From Draconibacterium mangrovi_A (GTDB lineage: Bacteria > Bacteroidota > Bacteroidia > Bacteroidales > Prolixibacteraceae): a stretch of DNA of 64,000 bases. The translations under genes and the position numbers were made by a program. The notes beneath the pieces are model-generated. The model was given only the letters and a program-made list of their open reading frames with translations, was not told the DNA's origin and did not search any database. Positions 7,345 to 16,613 of the stretch are shown here, one piece after another; the stretch's first letter is position 1, and every line of letters starts with the position of its first letter. Location: positions 1,860,001 through 1,924,000 of the forward strand of contig NZ_JBBIXN010000001.1 of assembly GCF_037646455.1 (NCBI RefSeq), read 5' to 3'.

Positions 7345-10300
7345 ATGAAGCAATACAAACTGTTTAACAACGTTTTTGGCTGGGTTAGTTTTGCCGTGGC
7401 CGCTGTTGTTTATCTGATTACCATTGAACCAACGGTAAGTTTTTGGGACTGTGGTGAGTTTATCACAACTGCATTCAAATTTGAAGTAGGCCACCCTCCG
7501 GGTGCACCTATTTTTATGATTGCCGGCCGGATGTTTACCTTATTTGGCGGGCCTGAAAATGCCGCGAAACTGGTGAATATAATGTCGGCGCTGGCCAGTG
7601 CCTTTACCATTATGTTCCTGTTTTGGACCATTACTCACCTGGCCAAAAAAGTGCTTACGCAATCCGGTGAAATGACCAAAGGACAAAGTTTTGCAGTACT
7701 TGCCAGTGGTTTGGTTGGTGCGCTTGCTTACACCTTTTCCGACACCTTTTGGTTTTCGGCAGTTGAAGGCGAGGTTTATGCCAGTTCATCATTGTTAACG
7801 GCGATTGTTTTCTGGGCCATCCTGAAATGGGAAAATGTGGCAGATGAATCCTACGCCAATCGATGGCTCATTTTTATTGCCTACATCATAGGGCTTTCAG
7901 TAGGTGTTCACTTGCTGAACCTATTGGCGATTCCGGCCATTGTTTTTGTTTATTATTTCAGAAAATACGAAGCTACCCGCAAAGGAATTATCTGGGCGCT
8001 GATTATTTCGGTAGGTATTCTCGGAATTATCATGTACGGAATTATTCCGGGAGCAGTAACCATTGCCACCTGGTTTGAATTGATGTTTGTGAATTCGTTC
8101 GGATTACCTTACGATTCAGGAGTTTATGTGTATGTAGTGCTGATGGTAGCTGCCCTGGTATACGGAATCTACTGGACGTACAAAAAACAGAAGGTTGTAT
8201 TAAATACGGCAATTCTTGCCGTTACAGTAATTATGATTGGGTATTCATCGTTTGCCATTATTATGATCCGGTCGCAGGCCGAGCCGCCAATGGATCAAAA
8301 CAATCCGAAAAATGCTTTTTCGCTTCTAAGTTATCTGAATCGCGAACAATATGGCGAACGTCCATTGTTTAAAGGCCAGTATTACAATTCCCCGCTCAAG
8401 GTTGGCAACCGTTTTACGGAAGGGAAACCGATTTATTCACAGATCGATGGGAAATACAAAATAACCTACAACAGGTATCAGGCCAATTACGACGAGCGTT
8501 TTACCACCATATTCCCGCGCATGTGGAGCTCGATGGATCCACAGCATGAACGCGATTACCAGCGTTGGGGACAGATTCAGGGAACCCGGATTCAGTACCG
8601 CGACGAGCGCGGTGAAACAGAAACCATTGTTAAACCAACCTTTGGCGAAAATCTGCGCTTCTTTTTCCGCTACCAGGTAAACTGGATGTACTGGCGATAC
8701 TTTATGTGGAACTTTGTAGGGCGCCAAAACGACATTCAGGGGCATGGTGACATTCTGCACGGAAACTGGTTGAGTGGAGTAAAATTTATCGATGAAGCGT
8801 TTTTGGGCGACCAGGATAATCTGCCGCCAAGTCTGGCGAATAATAAAGCCAAAAACACCTATTATTTCTTGCCTTTACTACTCGGAATACTTGGAATACT
8901 CTTTCAGTATAAACGTGGAAAGGAAGGTAAAAAAGGATTGTGGGTGGTATTCCTCTTGTTTCTCATGACAGGACTTGCCATTGTAATTTACCTGAACCAG
9001 TATCCGCATCAGCCTCGTGAGCGTGATTATGCTTATGCCGGTTCGTTTTATGCCTTTGCCATCTGGATTGGATTAGGAGTAATCACCATCTCCGAATTTC
9101 TAAAGAAATTTATTCCCGATACCGTGGCCGCCGGAATTGCCGGACTTGCAACATTGATCCTCGTACCGGGAATTATGGCCGCACAAAACTGGGACGATCA
9201 CGATCGTTCGGGACGTTACACAGCTCGCGATTTTGGGGCGAATTACCTGAAAACCTGTGCACCAAACGGAATTATATTTACCAACGGCGATAACGACACC
9301 TTCCCTTTGTGGTACAACCAGGAAGTAGAAGGTGTAAGAACTGATGTCAGGGTATGTAACCTTAGCTATTTGCAAACCGACTGGTATATCGATCAGATGA
9401 AACGTCAGGCTTATGAATCGGAGCCGGTTCCGTTTTCGATGACCACGGATGAGTACCGACTGGGAACACGCGATGCAGTTTATGTAATGGATAATCCGCG
9501 AATAAAACGCGATTATGTGGGACTGAAGGAAGCAGTCAATTTTATTGCAGACGATAATCCGGCTACGAAATTGCAGCAGGCCGGAGATGCTGCTTACATC
9601 CCGAAAAAGAAGATTCATTTTAAAGTGGATAAAGAAGCAGTTATACGCAATAAAGTAGTTCCACCCGAAGATTATGATAAAATTGTTGATGAAATTGTTA
9701 TCGACCTGTCAGGAAAGAATACCCTCTCGAAGGATGAGATGATGATTCTGGACCTTTTGGCGACCAACAACTGGGAAAGACCTGTTTACTGGGCGATTAC
9801 TGTAGGAAGCAACAAGTACATGAACCTTATCGATTATTTCCAGGTTGAAGGTTTTGCTTATCGTCTTGTCCCGATAAAAACGGAAAGTACGCCGCAACAG
9901 TTGAAATTTGGCCGGGTAGCTACCGGCATCATGTACGATAACCTGATGAATAATTTTGATTGGGGAAGAATGAATCAACCTGATGTTTATATTGATGAGA
10001 ATAACGCCAGGATGATGACCAACATTCGAAACACGTTCAATCGTTTGGCCGGCGCTCTGGTTGAAGAGAACAAAATGGATTCGGCCGTTGCTGTTCTGGA
10101 CCGGTGCCTCGAACTTATTCCGAACGAAGTGGTTCCTTACGAGTATTTTGCCCTGGCGATTGCCGAGAATTACCAAAGAGCCGGTGCCAACGACAAAGCT
10201 ATTTCAATGGTAGAAACTGCATATTCAAATTTCGACGATGAGCTGAATTATTTCTTTTCTCTCGACACTAAATTCATGTTAACGTCTGGGATTAACGAAG

Positions 10301-10428
10301 AAATTCAGCGTAACCTGTTCTACCTGCAAAACCTTCAGCGAACAGCGGCAAATGCCGGAGATAATGAGTTAGCAGATAAAATCGGGGAGACCTTGCAATC
10401 GTATTTCGAGCGTTTCAGAAGTAGTTAG
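7345..10428 (+). CDS. DUF2723 family membrane protein, TMEM260-like protein O-mannosyltransferase
   Basis: A large polytopic membrane protein of 1027 residues. The N-terminal half has about a dozen hydrophobic segments. The first extracytoplasmic loop carries SFWDCGEFITTAFKF with Asp35 and Glu38, followed by GHPPGAP; this acidic loop is the hallmark of DUF2723 and of GT-C glycosyltransferases. The family is related to eukaryotic TMEM260, an O-mannosyltransferase, so general O-glycosylation of secreted proteins in Bacteroidota is a reasonable inference. The last 150 residues are helical and TPR-like (ALVEENKMDSAVAVLDRCLELIP). A soluble middle part holds NGDNDTFPLWYNQEVEG. It is the first gene of a forward run; purD follows after 28 bases. 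Confidence 0.9.
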   Translation: MKQYKLFNNVFGWVSFAVAAVVYLITIEPTVSFWDCGEFITTAFKFEVGHPPGAPIFMIAGRMFTLFGGPENAAKLVNIMSALASAFTIMFLFWTITHLAKKVLTQSGEMTKGQSFAVLASGLVGALAYTFSDTFWFSAVEGEVYASSSLLTAIVFWAILKWENVADESYANRWLIFIAYIIGLSVGVHLLNLLAIPAIVFVYYFRKYEATRKGIIWALIISVGILGIIMYGIIPGAVTIATWFELMFVNSFGLPYDSGVYVYVVLMVAALVYGIYWTYKKQKVVLNTAILAVTVIMIGYSSFAIIMIRSQAEPPMDQNNPKNAFSLLSYLNREQYGERPLFKGQYYNSPLKVGNRFTEGKPIYSQIDGKYKITYNRYQANYDERFTTIFPRMWSSMDPQHERDYQRWGQIQGTRIQYRDERGETETIVKPTFGENLRFFFRYQVNWMYWRYFMWNFVGRQNDIQGHGDILHGNWLSGVKFIDEAFLGDQDNLPPSLANNKAKNTYYFLPLLLGILGILFQYKRGKEGKKGLWVVFLLFLMTGLAIVIYLNQYPHQPRERDYAYAGSFYAFAIWIGLGVITISEFLKKFIPDTVAAGIAGLATLILVPGIMAAQNWDDHDRSGRYTARDFGANYLKTCAPNGIIFTNGDNDTFPLWYNQEVEGVRTDVRVCNLSYLQTDWYIDQMKRQAYESEPVPFSMTTDEYRLGTRDAVYVMDNPRIKRDYVGLKEAVNFIADDNPATKLQQAGDAAYIPKKKIHFKVDKEAVIRNKVVPPEDYDKIVDEIVIDLSGKNTLSKDEMMILDLLATNNWERPVYWAITVGSNKYMNLIDYFQVEGFAYRLVPIKTESTPQQLKFGRVATGIMYDNLMNNFDWGRMNQPDVYIDENNARMMTNIRNTFNRLAGALVEENKMDSAVAVLDRCLELIPNEVVPYEYFALAIAENYQRAGANDKAISMVETAYSNFDDELNYFFSLDTKFMLTSGINEEIQRNLFYLQNLQRTAANAGDNELADKIGETLQSYFERFRSS

Positions 10429-10456
10429 ATAAAGTAAAATCAAGAAGATCAGATAA

Positions 10457-11725
10457 ATGAACATTTTAATTATTGGCTCAGGAGGCAGAGAGCACGCATT
10501 GGGATGGAAAATCAAACAAAGTAACAAAGTCGACCAATTGTTTTTTGCTCCCGGTAATGCCGGAACAGCAAGCATTGGAACTAACCTTTCAGCAGGTGTA
10601 TCCGATTTCGATGCAATAAAAAAGCTGGTGTTGGAAAACAACATCGACTTGATGCTGGTTGGACCGGAAGTGCCGCTGGTTGAAGGTTTACACGATAAGT
10701 TTGCTGCGGACGCCGAGTTGCAAGATGTAAAAGTTGTGGGACCTAAAAAAGCAGGTGCTGAACTGGAAGGAAGTAAGGATTTTGCTAAAGCTTTTATGGC
10801 GTGTCACAACATTCCTACCGCTAAATATTTCACGGTAACAACGGAGAATCTAGATGAAGGATTGACTTTCCTGAAAACCATGACCGCACCTTATGTTCTG
10901 AAAGCCGACGGTTTGGCTGCAGGAAAAGGGGTGTTGATCATCTCTTCGCTCGAAGAAGCACAGGCATCGTTGAAAGAGATGTTGGGTGGTCAATTTGGTG
11001 CCGCCAGCAGCAAAGTGGTGATCGAGGAATTTTTGAGTGGGGTAGAAGTATCAGTTTTTGTGATAACCGATGGTAAAGACTACAAAATTCTTCCGGAAGC
11101 AAAAGATTACAAGCGAATTGGTGAGGGTGATACCGGACTGAATACTGGCGGAATGGGAGCCATAACTCCGGTTCCGTTTGCCGATGCTGTTTTTATGGAT
11201 AAAGTTGAACAACAAATTATTCAACCTACCATCACGGGATTGCAAAAAGAAGGCATCGATTATAATGGATTTATTTTCTTTGGATTAATCAATGTGAACG
11301 ATGATCCGTATGTTATCGAATACAATGTGCGCATGGGCGATCCGGAGACCGAGGCCGTCATGCTGCGTGTTAAATCCGATTTTGTCGATTTGCTGGAGGG
11401 AGCCGCGGACGGAACGCTGGGGCAGAAAACTCTGGAAATCGATGAACGAACTGCCGTAACCGTTATGTTGGTTTCGGGTGGTTATCCGGGGAGTTACAAA
11501 AAAGGGAAAGTGATCAGCGGCACCGAAGGTGTGGAAAACAGCATTGTTTTTCATGCCGGAACAAAAACCGAAAATGATGCTGTTGTAACCGCCGGAGGAC
11601 GTGTAATTTCGGTTAGTTCGTACGGCGAGAACATGAAACAGGCTCTTGCGACGTCCTATGAAAATGCAGAACGGATAAATTTTGAAGGTAAATATTACAG
11701 GAAAGATTTGGGCTTCGATTTATAA
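10457..11725 (+). CDS. purD: Phosphoribosylamine-glycine ligase (GAR synthetase)
   Basis: Cytosolic ATP-grasp enzyme of 422 residues, normal length for PurD. It joins 5-phosphoribosylamine and glycine using ATP, the second step of de novo purine synthesis. The N-terminal domain begins MNILIIGSGGREHALGWKI, with GPEVPLVEGL further on. The ATP-grasp core shows LKADGLAAGKGV, EEFLSGVEVS and YNVRMGDPETEAVM. The start gives the standard N terminus. The next gene begins 3 bases after the stop. Confidence 0.97.
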   Translation: MNILIIGSGGREHALGWKIKQSNKVDQLFFAPGNAGTASIGTNLSAGVSDFDAIKKLVLENNIDLMLVGPEVPLVEGLHDKFAADAELQDVKVVGPKKAGAELEGSKDFAKAFMACHNIPTAKYFTVTTENLDEGLTFLKTMTAPYVLKADGLAAGKGVLIISSLEEAQASLKEMLGGQFGAASSKVVIEEFLSGVEVSVFVITDGKDYKILPEAKDYKRIGEGDTGLNTGGMGAITPVPFADAVFMDKVEQQIIQPTITGLQKEGIDYNGFIFFGLINVNDDPYVIEYNVRMGDPETEAVMLRVKSDFVDLLEGAADGTLGQKTLEIDERTAVTVMLVSGGYPGSYKKGKVISGTEGVENSIVFHAGTKTENDAVVTAGGRVISVSSYGENMKQALATSYENAERINFEGKYYRKDLGFDL

Positions 11726-11728
11726 TGC

Positions 11729-12715
11729 ATGCTTTTAAGAATATTAAAATCGAATAATCTCAGCAATTTACTTTTTATCCCGGTCGCAGTGTTTGCATTC
11801 TGGGCGGGGAAACTTTTTGCCCCTTTTAGCTATTCATATTTCCCGGGCGAGGCCGAAAATGTGCTGTTCAAATACATCAATAAAATCGTAGGCGATGCAC
11901 CCTTATTAAACGTGATCCTGTCAGCTGTTTTTGTGGTCATTCTGGCGGTACTCATCGAATTAATAATTGCCCGCTACCAATTCATTCGAATTCGTACAAG
12001 GCTTCCGGCCATTTTGTTTGCGCTCATTTTGGGTGGACTTACCGGCATGCATACTCTTCATCCCGTATATTTTGCGGCGGTATTTCTTTTGCTGGCCATA
12101 TTCCGGCTTTTTGGAATTTTCGACCAGCCAAAAGCCTATACCACTGTTTTCGATGTAGGATTTTTACTTGGGATTGGTGCTTTGTTCTACCTCAACCTGT
12201 ATATTGTGGTACCCGCATTTTTGGTTGGGATAGTTGTTTTAGGTCGCGGAACCGGCTGGCGTGAGATTGTAATTCTGATCATTGCCTTTTTGCTGCCGTC
12301 GATACTGGCATTCAGTTACTATTTTTATACCGACCGATCTCAGGAACTTATCACTGTTTTTCTGAAGAATATTAACACCTCGGTATATACCCTGCGAAAC
12401 AACCTGTTCCTGCAAATTTATCTGGGTGCGCTGGTGTTGCTGACACTTCTGGCAAGTATCGATATTGCACGGCATTACGATACTAAAAAAGTAAGTTCGA
12501 GAAAATATTTTACCGTCTTCTTTTACATTTTTATAGCGTCGATGATCAGTTATGTATTTATCCCGTCAACTTCGCAGGAAATGTTGATTATATCGGCCAT
12601 CCCCGTTACTTTTTTACTGGCTAACTTTTTTGTTTTTCTCAAAAGCCGCTTTTTAGGAGAATTGTTTTTTGCGGTACTGCTGCTTGTTGTAATTGCTGTT
12701 CAATTTATGGCATAA
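11729..12715 (+). CDS. Polytopic membrane protein, DUF6427-like
   Basis: A 328-residue protein with about eight to ten hydrophobic segments spread over its length and no soluble domain. It begins MLLRILKSNNLSNLLFIPVAVFAFWAG and contains an arginine pair in a cytoplasmic loop (RYQFIRIRTRLP). Size, start and Bacteroidota context resemble the DUF6427 family of unknown function; I am not certain of that assignment. It sits 3 bases after purD and its stop overlaps the carbamoyltransferase start by one base (TAATG), so the three are probably co-transcribed. Substrate and role are unknown. A flippase or polymer-related role next to the glycosyltransferase is possible but unsupported. Confidence 0.75.
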   Translation: MLLRILKSNNLSNLLFIPVAVFAFWAGKLFAPFSYSYFPGEAENVLFKYINKIVGDAPLLNVILSAVFVVILAVLIELIIARYQFIRIRTRLPAILFALILGGLTGMHTLHPVYFAAVFLLLAIFRLFGIFDQPKAYTTVFDVGFLLGIGALFYLNLYIVVPAFLVGIVVLGRGTGWREIVILIIAFLLPSILAFSYYFYTDRSQELITVFLKNINTSVYTLRNNLFLQIYLGALVLLTLLASIDIARHYDTKKVSSRKYFTVFFYIFIASMISYVFIPSTSQEMLIISAIPVTFLLANFFVFLKSRFLGELFFAVLLLVVIAVQFMA

Positions 12716-14364
12716 TGGATAAAAACCGTGCTACACTGGCAGTTTATGGTATTCAGGATCGCTTTGATTATGAGCATCCATTTTATGTGCACGATCATAA
12801 CCTGGCCATTATGCAAAATGGAAAAGTACAGCATTTTTTGCAGCAGGAACGCATTTCGCGGCGCAAGCGGGACAATACACTTCACCGGCATTTAAAGGAA
12901 ATTTTAAAGCAAGGTCAGCAGTTAAGCTACGATTACGATCTGGTTTTTATTGATAATGTGGTTGGACGTACTTTTCTCACTACTTCCGGGGTGGTGCGTT
13001 TCGAAGCTCCCTTGAATGAGGAACTGTCAACCGGGCTTGAAAAAGGCCGGTGTTGGTGGTTTGGAAAAGAAAAGGAAGCCTGGGTACTCAATCACGAACT
13101 GGCACATATGTTTTCGTGTTTGCCCTTTTTCGGAAACTTTAAAGAAAACAGCCTGTTGGTACATTTTGATGGCGGAGCGAGTTTGAGCAACTTTTCGGCG
13201 GCACTTTTCAAAAACAATAAAATTGAGTGGATTGAATACCACTGGGACCTGAAAAAATACGCCTCAATTTTTAATGCCAATGCGTTGGTTTTTGCCATTA
13301 TCGGGGCAAAGCTTAAAGACCAGAATTCAGTACCCGGCAAGTTTATGGGATTTGCAGGTTGGGGAAATTACCGGCCCGAACTGGAAGAGTGGCTTCGAAA
13401 ACACGATTTCTTCCACGATATTTGGGGGCAAACGTCGGTGTTCTTTCACCATGCAAAAAAAGATTTTGGAATTGAGTTGAAGTCCTTTAATCAGAAGGAT
13501 CCTTTCATCCGGGATGTGGCCGCCACTTTGCATCAGATTTTTGTACAAGCAATTTTGGGAAAACTCATCGAGCTGCAGGCTAAAACCGGTGCACGAACCT
13601 TGTATTATACCGGTGGTTCGGCCTTAAATATTGTGGCCAACACAAGGATCATTAAAAGTGGCATTTTCGATGAGGTGTTCATTCCACCGTGTACCGAAGA
13701 TTCGGGGCTGGCACTTGGTGCCGCTGCTTTTGCCGAGTGGCAAAAACACGGCAAAGTAGAGCCGCATTCGGCCTACCTCAACAATTGGGGAATTGAAAAT
13801 TATCAAGTCGCATCGGAAATGGATGCTGTGAAAAAGGCGGCTGAGGTATTGGTACATAAAAAGGTTATTGGGGTGTGTAACGGATTTGGTGAAGCCGGAC
13901 CACGCGCACTCGGTAACCGAAGTATTTTAGCCCTCGCCGGTTCAAAAGAATTGGCTCGGAAAATCAGCATGGAAAAGAAAGGTCGCGAATGGTACAGGCC
14001 GCTGGCACCGGTGGCTTTGGCGAAAAACACCTGCTATTTCACAGGAGAAGAGAAGATTCATTCACTGTCGGAATTTATGCTGCTCGATTTTACTGTACTT
14101 CCGGAGAAGCAGAAGGAACTGGTCGGTGCACTTCATGCCGACGGAACCGCCCGTTTTCAAACTATTTTTAACCGCAGGCAAAATCCTTTTCTCTTCGAAC
14201 TGCTGACCTACCTCGATGAAAAGTACCACGTAAAAGCTTTAATCAATACTTCGTTTAATGCCGGTGGAGAGCCCATCGTACACACTGAACAGGATGCACG
14301 AAGTTCGGCCGAAAAAATGCAATTGAACGGATTGGTGCTAAATGGAAAATTTATTCCACTTTAA
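12715..14364 (+). CDS. NodU/CmcH-family carbamoyltransferase
   Basis: A 549-residue cytosolic enzyme. The N-terminal Kae1-like ASKHA domain (about 1-350) shows the metal-binding HELAH, HFDGGASLSNFSA and YTGGSALNIVAN. The C-terminal domain (about 370-549) has the family signature GPRALGNRSILA, EWYRPLAPVAL and LINTSFN. This family transfers a carbamoyl group from carbamoyl phosphate to a hydroxyl of a sugar or antibiotic (NodU, TobZ, CmcH). No accessory biosynthetic genes are nearby, so the acceptor is unknown. The run begins with a glycosyltransferase, so a glycan acceptor is conceivable; that is inference. TsaB, another ASKHA protein, follows 32 bases after the stop. Confidence 0.88.
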   Translation: MDKNRATLAVYGIQDRFDYEHPFYVHDHNLAIMQNGKVQHFLQQERISRRKRDNTLHRHLKEILKQGQQLSYDYDLVFIDNVVGRTFLTTSGVVRFEAPLNEELSTGLEKGRCWWFGKEKEAWVLNHELAHMFSCLPFFGNFKENSLLVHFDGGASLSNFSAALFKNNKIEWIEYHWDLKKYASIFNANALVFAIIGAKLKDQNSVPGKFMGFAGWGNYRPELEEWLRKHDFFHDIWGQTSVFFHHAKKDFGIELKSFNQKDPFIRDVAATLHQIFVQAILGKLIELQAKTGARTLYYTGGSALNIVANTRIIKSGIFDEVFIPPCTEDSGLALGAAAFAEWQKHGKVEPHSAYLNNWGIENYQVASEMDAVKKAAEVLVHKKVIGVCNGFGEAGPRALGNRSILALAGSKELARKISMEKKGREWYRPLAPVALAKNTCYFTGEEKIHSLSEFMLLDFTVLPEKQKELVGALHADGTARFQTIFNRRQNPFLFELLTYLDEKYHVKALINTSFNAGGEPIVHTEQDARSSAEKMQLNGLVLNGKFIPL

Positions 14365-14365
14365 C

Positions 14366-14373
14366 TATTTTTG
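14366..14373 (+). promoter_or_regulatory. -7 box for tsaB
   Basis: TATTTTTG matches TAnnTTTG exactly and lies 24 bases before the tsaB start codon, immediately after the carbamoyltransferase stop. A -33 element is not clear. It suggests that tsaB can be transcribed independently of the genes upstream. Confidence 0.45.
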
Positions 14374-14396
14374 CAGAACTTTGTTAAGAGAGAATT

Positions 14397-15110
14397 ATGG
14401 CAATCATACTAAATATTGAAACTTCTACCGAAGTTTGCTCGGTTACGCTGGCAAAAGACGGCAATACACTGTTTGAAGAAGAAAGCACCGAGGGATTGAA
14501 TCATTCGCAGTTGCTCACTGTTTTTATCGAAAATCTGTTTAAATCCAACAACTTCAATTTTAAAGACCTGGATGCTGTTGCAGTGAGTAAAGGGCCGGGA
14601 TCGTACACCGGCTTGCGCATTGGAGTTTCGGTGGCAAAAGGACTTTGTTATGGCCTTGGCATTCCTCTAATCAGCGTAGGTTCTATCGATGCAATAGGGC
14701 ATTATGCAGCGCTGCATTCGGCCGATTTCTATACTCCGGAAGATAACGAGCACTTGTTGTTTTGCCCGATGATCGATGCCAGAAGGATGGAAGTTTACAC
14801 CTCGCTTTTTGATTCCAGCGGGGAAGCTATTCTTCCCGTTACTGCAGAAATTATTGATGAAAATTCCTTTGCCGGTCAACTTAAAGAAAACAAGATCCTG
14901 TTTTTTGGAAATGGTGCCGAGAAATGCCGCTCGAAAATTACCCACGAAAATGCCTTATTTGCAGGGCCTTCAAAAACATCGGCACGATTTATGCAAAAGC
15001 TCGCAGAAAAGAAATACAATAAGCGGGAGTTTGAGAACGTTGCATATTTCGAACCTTTCTACCTGAAAGACTTTGTGGCAACCATCCCAAAAAACAAAAT
15101 AATAAAATGA
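14397..15110 (+). CDS. tsaB: tRNA threonylcarbamoyladenosine biosynthesis protein TsaB
   Basis: A 237-residue cytosolic ASKHA protein, the usual TsaB length. It is the non-catalytic partner of TsaD in forming t6A37 on ANN-decoding tRNAs. The N terminus MAIILNIETSTEVCSVTLA and the segment AVSKGPGSYTGLRIGVSVAKGL are characteristic. TsaD and TsaC are not in this window. The stop overlaps the start of the following DUF3108 gene by 4 bases (ATGA), so they are coupled. Confidence 0.94.
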   Translation: MAIILNIETSTEVCSVTLAKDGNTLFEEESTEGLNHSQLLTVFIENLFKSNNFNFKDLDAVAVSKGPGSYTGLRIGVSVAKGLCYGLGIPLISVGSIDAIGHYAALHSADFYTPEDNEHLLFCPMIDARRMEVYTSLFDSSGEAILPVTAEIIDENSFAGQLKENKILFFGNGAEKCRSKITHENALFAGPSKTSARFMQKLAEKKYNKREFENVAYFEPFYLKDFVATIPKNKIIK

Positions 15111-15841
15111 AAAAATCAATTCTGATAGCTTTTCTGATCCTTTTTTTTGGGCAAAACATTTCGGCTAAGGAAGAGCGGATACGTTTTAATTTGAAATTCG
15201 GACTGTTTAAGGGAGGCGAGGCAGAATTAACCGTTACCGATACTGTATATAACGGGCGGCCGGCCATCCATTATCATATGTTGGGTCGAACAACCGGACT
15301 GGCCGAAAAGTTGTACGGTGTTTACGATATTTATGAAACCACGGTGGATGCTGAAACACACCTGCCGCTAAAAACCATCAGAAGTGTAAAGGAAGGCAAT
15401 TACCGGCGCTATAACGAAACTTTCTTTTTTCACGATAACGATTCAATTTTTAGTCAACGAAGTGGTGGCCGTAAAGTTCCCAAAGACCTTGTCGACATTA
15501 TTTCCGTATTCTTTTATTTCGTAAACACACAGAATATCGATAATATGGCGCCGGGTGACGGTGTGACTTACCCCACGATCAATGCCGATAAGATTTCGGA
15601 TGTATCCGTGAGGTTTTTACGCGAGGAAGTGGTGGAAACCGATATAGGTAAAGTGGACACCTATGTTTTAAATCCCAATGTTAGAAAGGGAAAGGTTCTG
15701 GAACGTTCTGACGGCATCCGCTTTTACATGTCGAAAAAGAAAAAGCTACCGGTTTACATTACTTTCGATATGAGGGTTGGTGCCTTAAAAGCTGTAATCA
15801 GAAGCTACACCATCGACGGTGTGGAACAGGTTACCGACTGA
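15107..15841 (+). CDS. DUF3108 domain-containing secreted protein
   Basis: A 244-residue protein with a cleavable signal peptide (MKKSILIAFLILFFGQNISA). The mature part is beta-rich and matches the DUF3108 pattern: FNLKFGLFKGGEAELTV, GRTTGLAEKLYGVYDIYET, then YFVNTQNIDNMAPGD and SDGIRFYMSKKKKLPVYI. It is probably periplasmic. No biochemical function is established for the family. It is translationally coupled to tsaB, an arrangement not obviously functional. Its sequence is complete. Confidence 0.82.
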   Translation: MKKSILIAFLILFFGQNISAKEERIRFNLKFGLFKGGEAELTVTDTVYNGRPAIHYHMLGRTTGLAEKLYGVYDIYETTVDAETHLPLKTIRSVKEGNYRRYNETFFFHDNDSIFSQRSGGRKVPKDLVDIISVFFYFVNTQNIDNMAPGDGVTYPTINADKISDVSVRFLREEVVETDIGKVDTYVLNPNVRKGKVLERSDGIRFYMSKKKKLPVYITFDMRVGALKAVIRSYTIDGVEQVTD

Positions 15842-15876
15842 TGTCGTGCACTTTATTGCCTGTAAAATGATTAGAA

Positions 15877-15909
15877 TTGATTGATTTTTAATGGATTTGA
15901 TTATTTTTG
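15877..15909 (+). promoter_or_regulatory. Promoter of efp
   Basis: TATTTTTG (15902-15909) is an exact TAnnTTTG -7 box. TTGA (15877-15880) lies 21 bases upstream as a -33 element. The start codon follows 35 bases after the -7 box, behind an A-rich leader. Confidence 0.6.
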
Positions 15910-15944
15910 CAGCGTTCAAAAAAAAACAATAATAAAAATATAAG

Positions 15945-16514
15945 ATGGCTAGTACAGCAGACTTTAAAAACGGAATGTGCTTCATGTTCAAAGGTGATAT
16001 ATACACTATCGTATCATTCCTGCATGTGAAACCGGGAAAAGGACCGGCTTTTGTTCGCACAAAACTTAAAAATGTTAAAACCGGAAGGGTAATTGAAAAT
16101 ACATTTAATTCAGGTGTTAAGGTTGATGATGTTCGCGTTGAACGTCGTCCTTATCAATTTTTGTACCGCGATGACATGGGACTTAATATGATGAACAATG
16201 ACACCTTCGAACAGATATCAATTCCGTCTGAAATGGTTGAAAACAACGACCTGATGAAAGAAGGACAGGTTATTGAAATTCAGTTTCATGCTGAAGAGGA
16301 AATTCCATTAACCGCAGAAATGCCTGACAAAGTGGAGTTGACTGTTACCAGCACCATCGAAGGTGAAAAAGGAAACACAGCCAGTTCGACCGCACTGAAG
16401 CCCGCAACCCTAGAAACCGGTGCCGAAGTAATGGTTCCTATGTTTATTAACGAAGGCGATGTCATTAAAGTCAGCACCAGCGACCGTTCATATGCCGAAC
16501 GTGTAAAACAGTAA
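15945..16514 (+). CDS. efp: Translation elongation factor P
   Basis: A three-domain protein of 189 residues, standard EF-P length. It binds between the ribosomal P and E sites and relieves stalling at polyproline. The tip loop is PGKGPAF with Lys32, the residue that carries the post-translational modification in lysine-type EF-Ps. The central and C-terminal OB domains are intact (PYQFLYRDDMGLNMMNNDTFEQ, VPMFINEGDVIKVSTSDRSYAERV). It has its own promoter and a strong terminator. Confidence 0.97.
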   Translation: MASTADFKNGMCFMFKGDIYTIVSFLHVKPGKGPAFVRTKLKNVKTGRVIENTFNSGVKVDDVRVERRPYQFLYRDDMGLNMMNNDTFEQISIPSEMVENNDLMKEGQVIEIQFHAEEEIPLTAEMPDKVELTVTSTIEGEKGNTASSTALKPATLETGAEVMVPMFINEGDVIKVSTSDRSYAERVKQ

Positions 16515-16538
16515 AAATTTACTAGGTTATATATAATT

Positions 16539-16567
16539 AATCGGCTTCGGATTTTCCGGAGCCGATT
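16539..16567 (+). terminator. Terminator of efp
   Basis: AATCGGCTTCGG (16539-16550) pairs with CCGGAGCCGATT (16556-16567) with one internal mismatch and a 5-base loop. It is followed by a run of T. It begins 25 bases after the efp stop. Confidence 0.85.
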
Positions 16568-16613
16568 TTTTTATGTTATTATTCTTTATTGAAGTTAAAT
16601 CGCGCGATTCCCA

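Noticed and set aside
9100..9618. A 172-codon open frame antisense to the DUF2723 gene
   Set aside because: It lies within a well-supported gene and has no features of a real protein.
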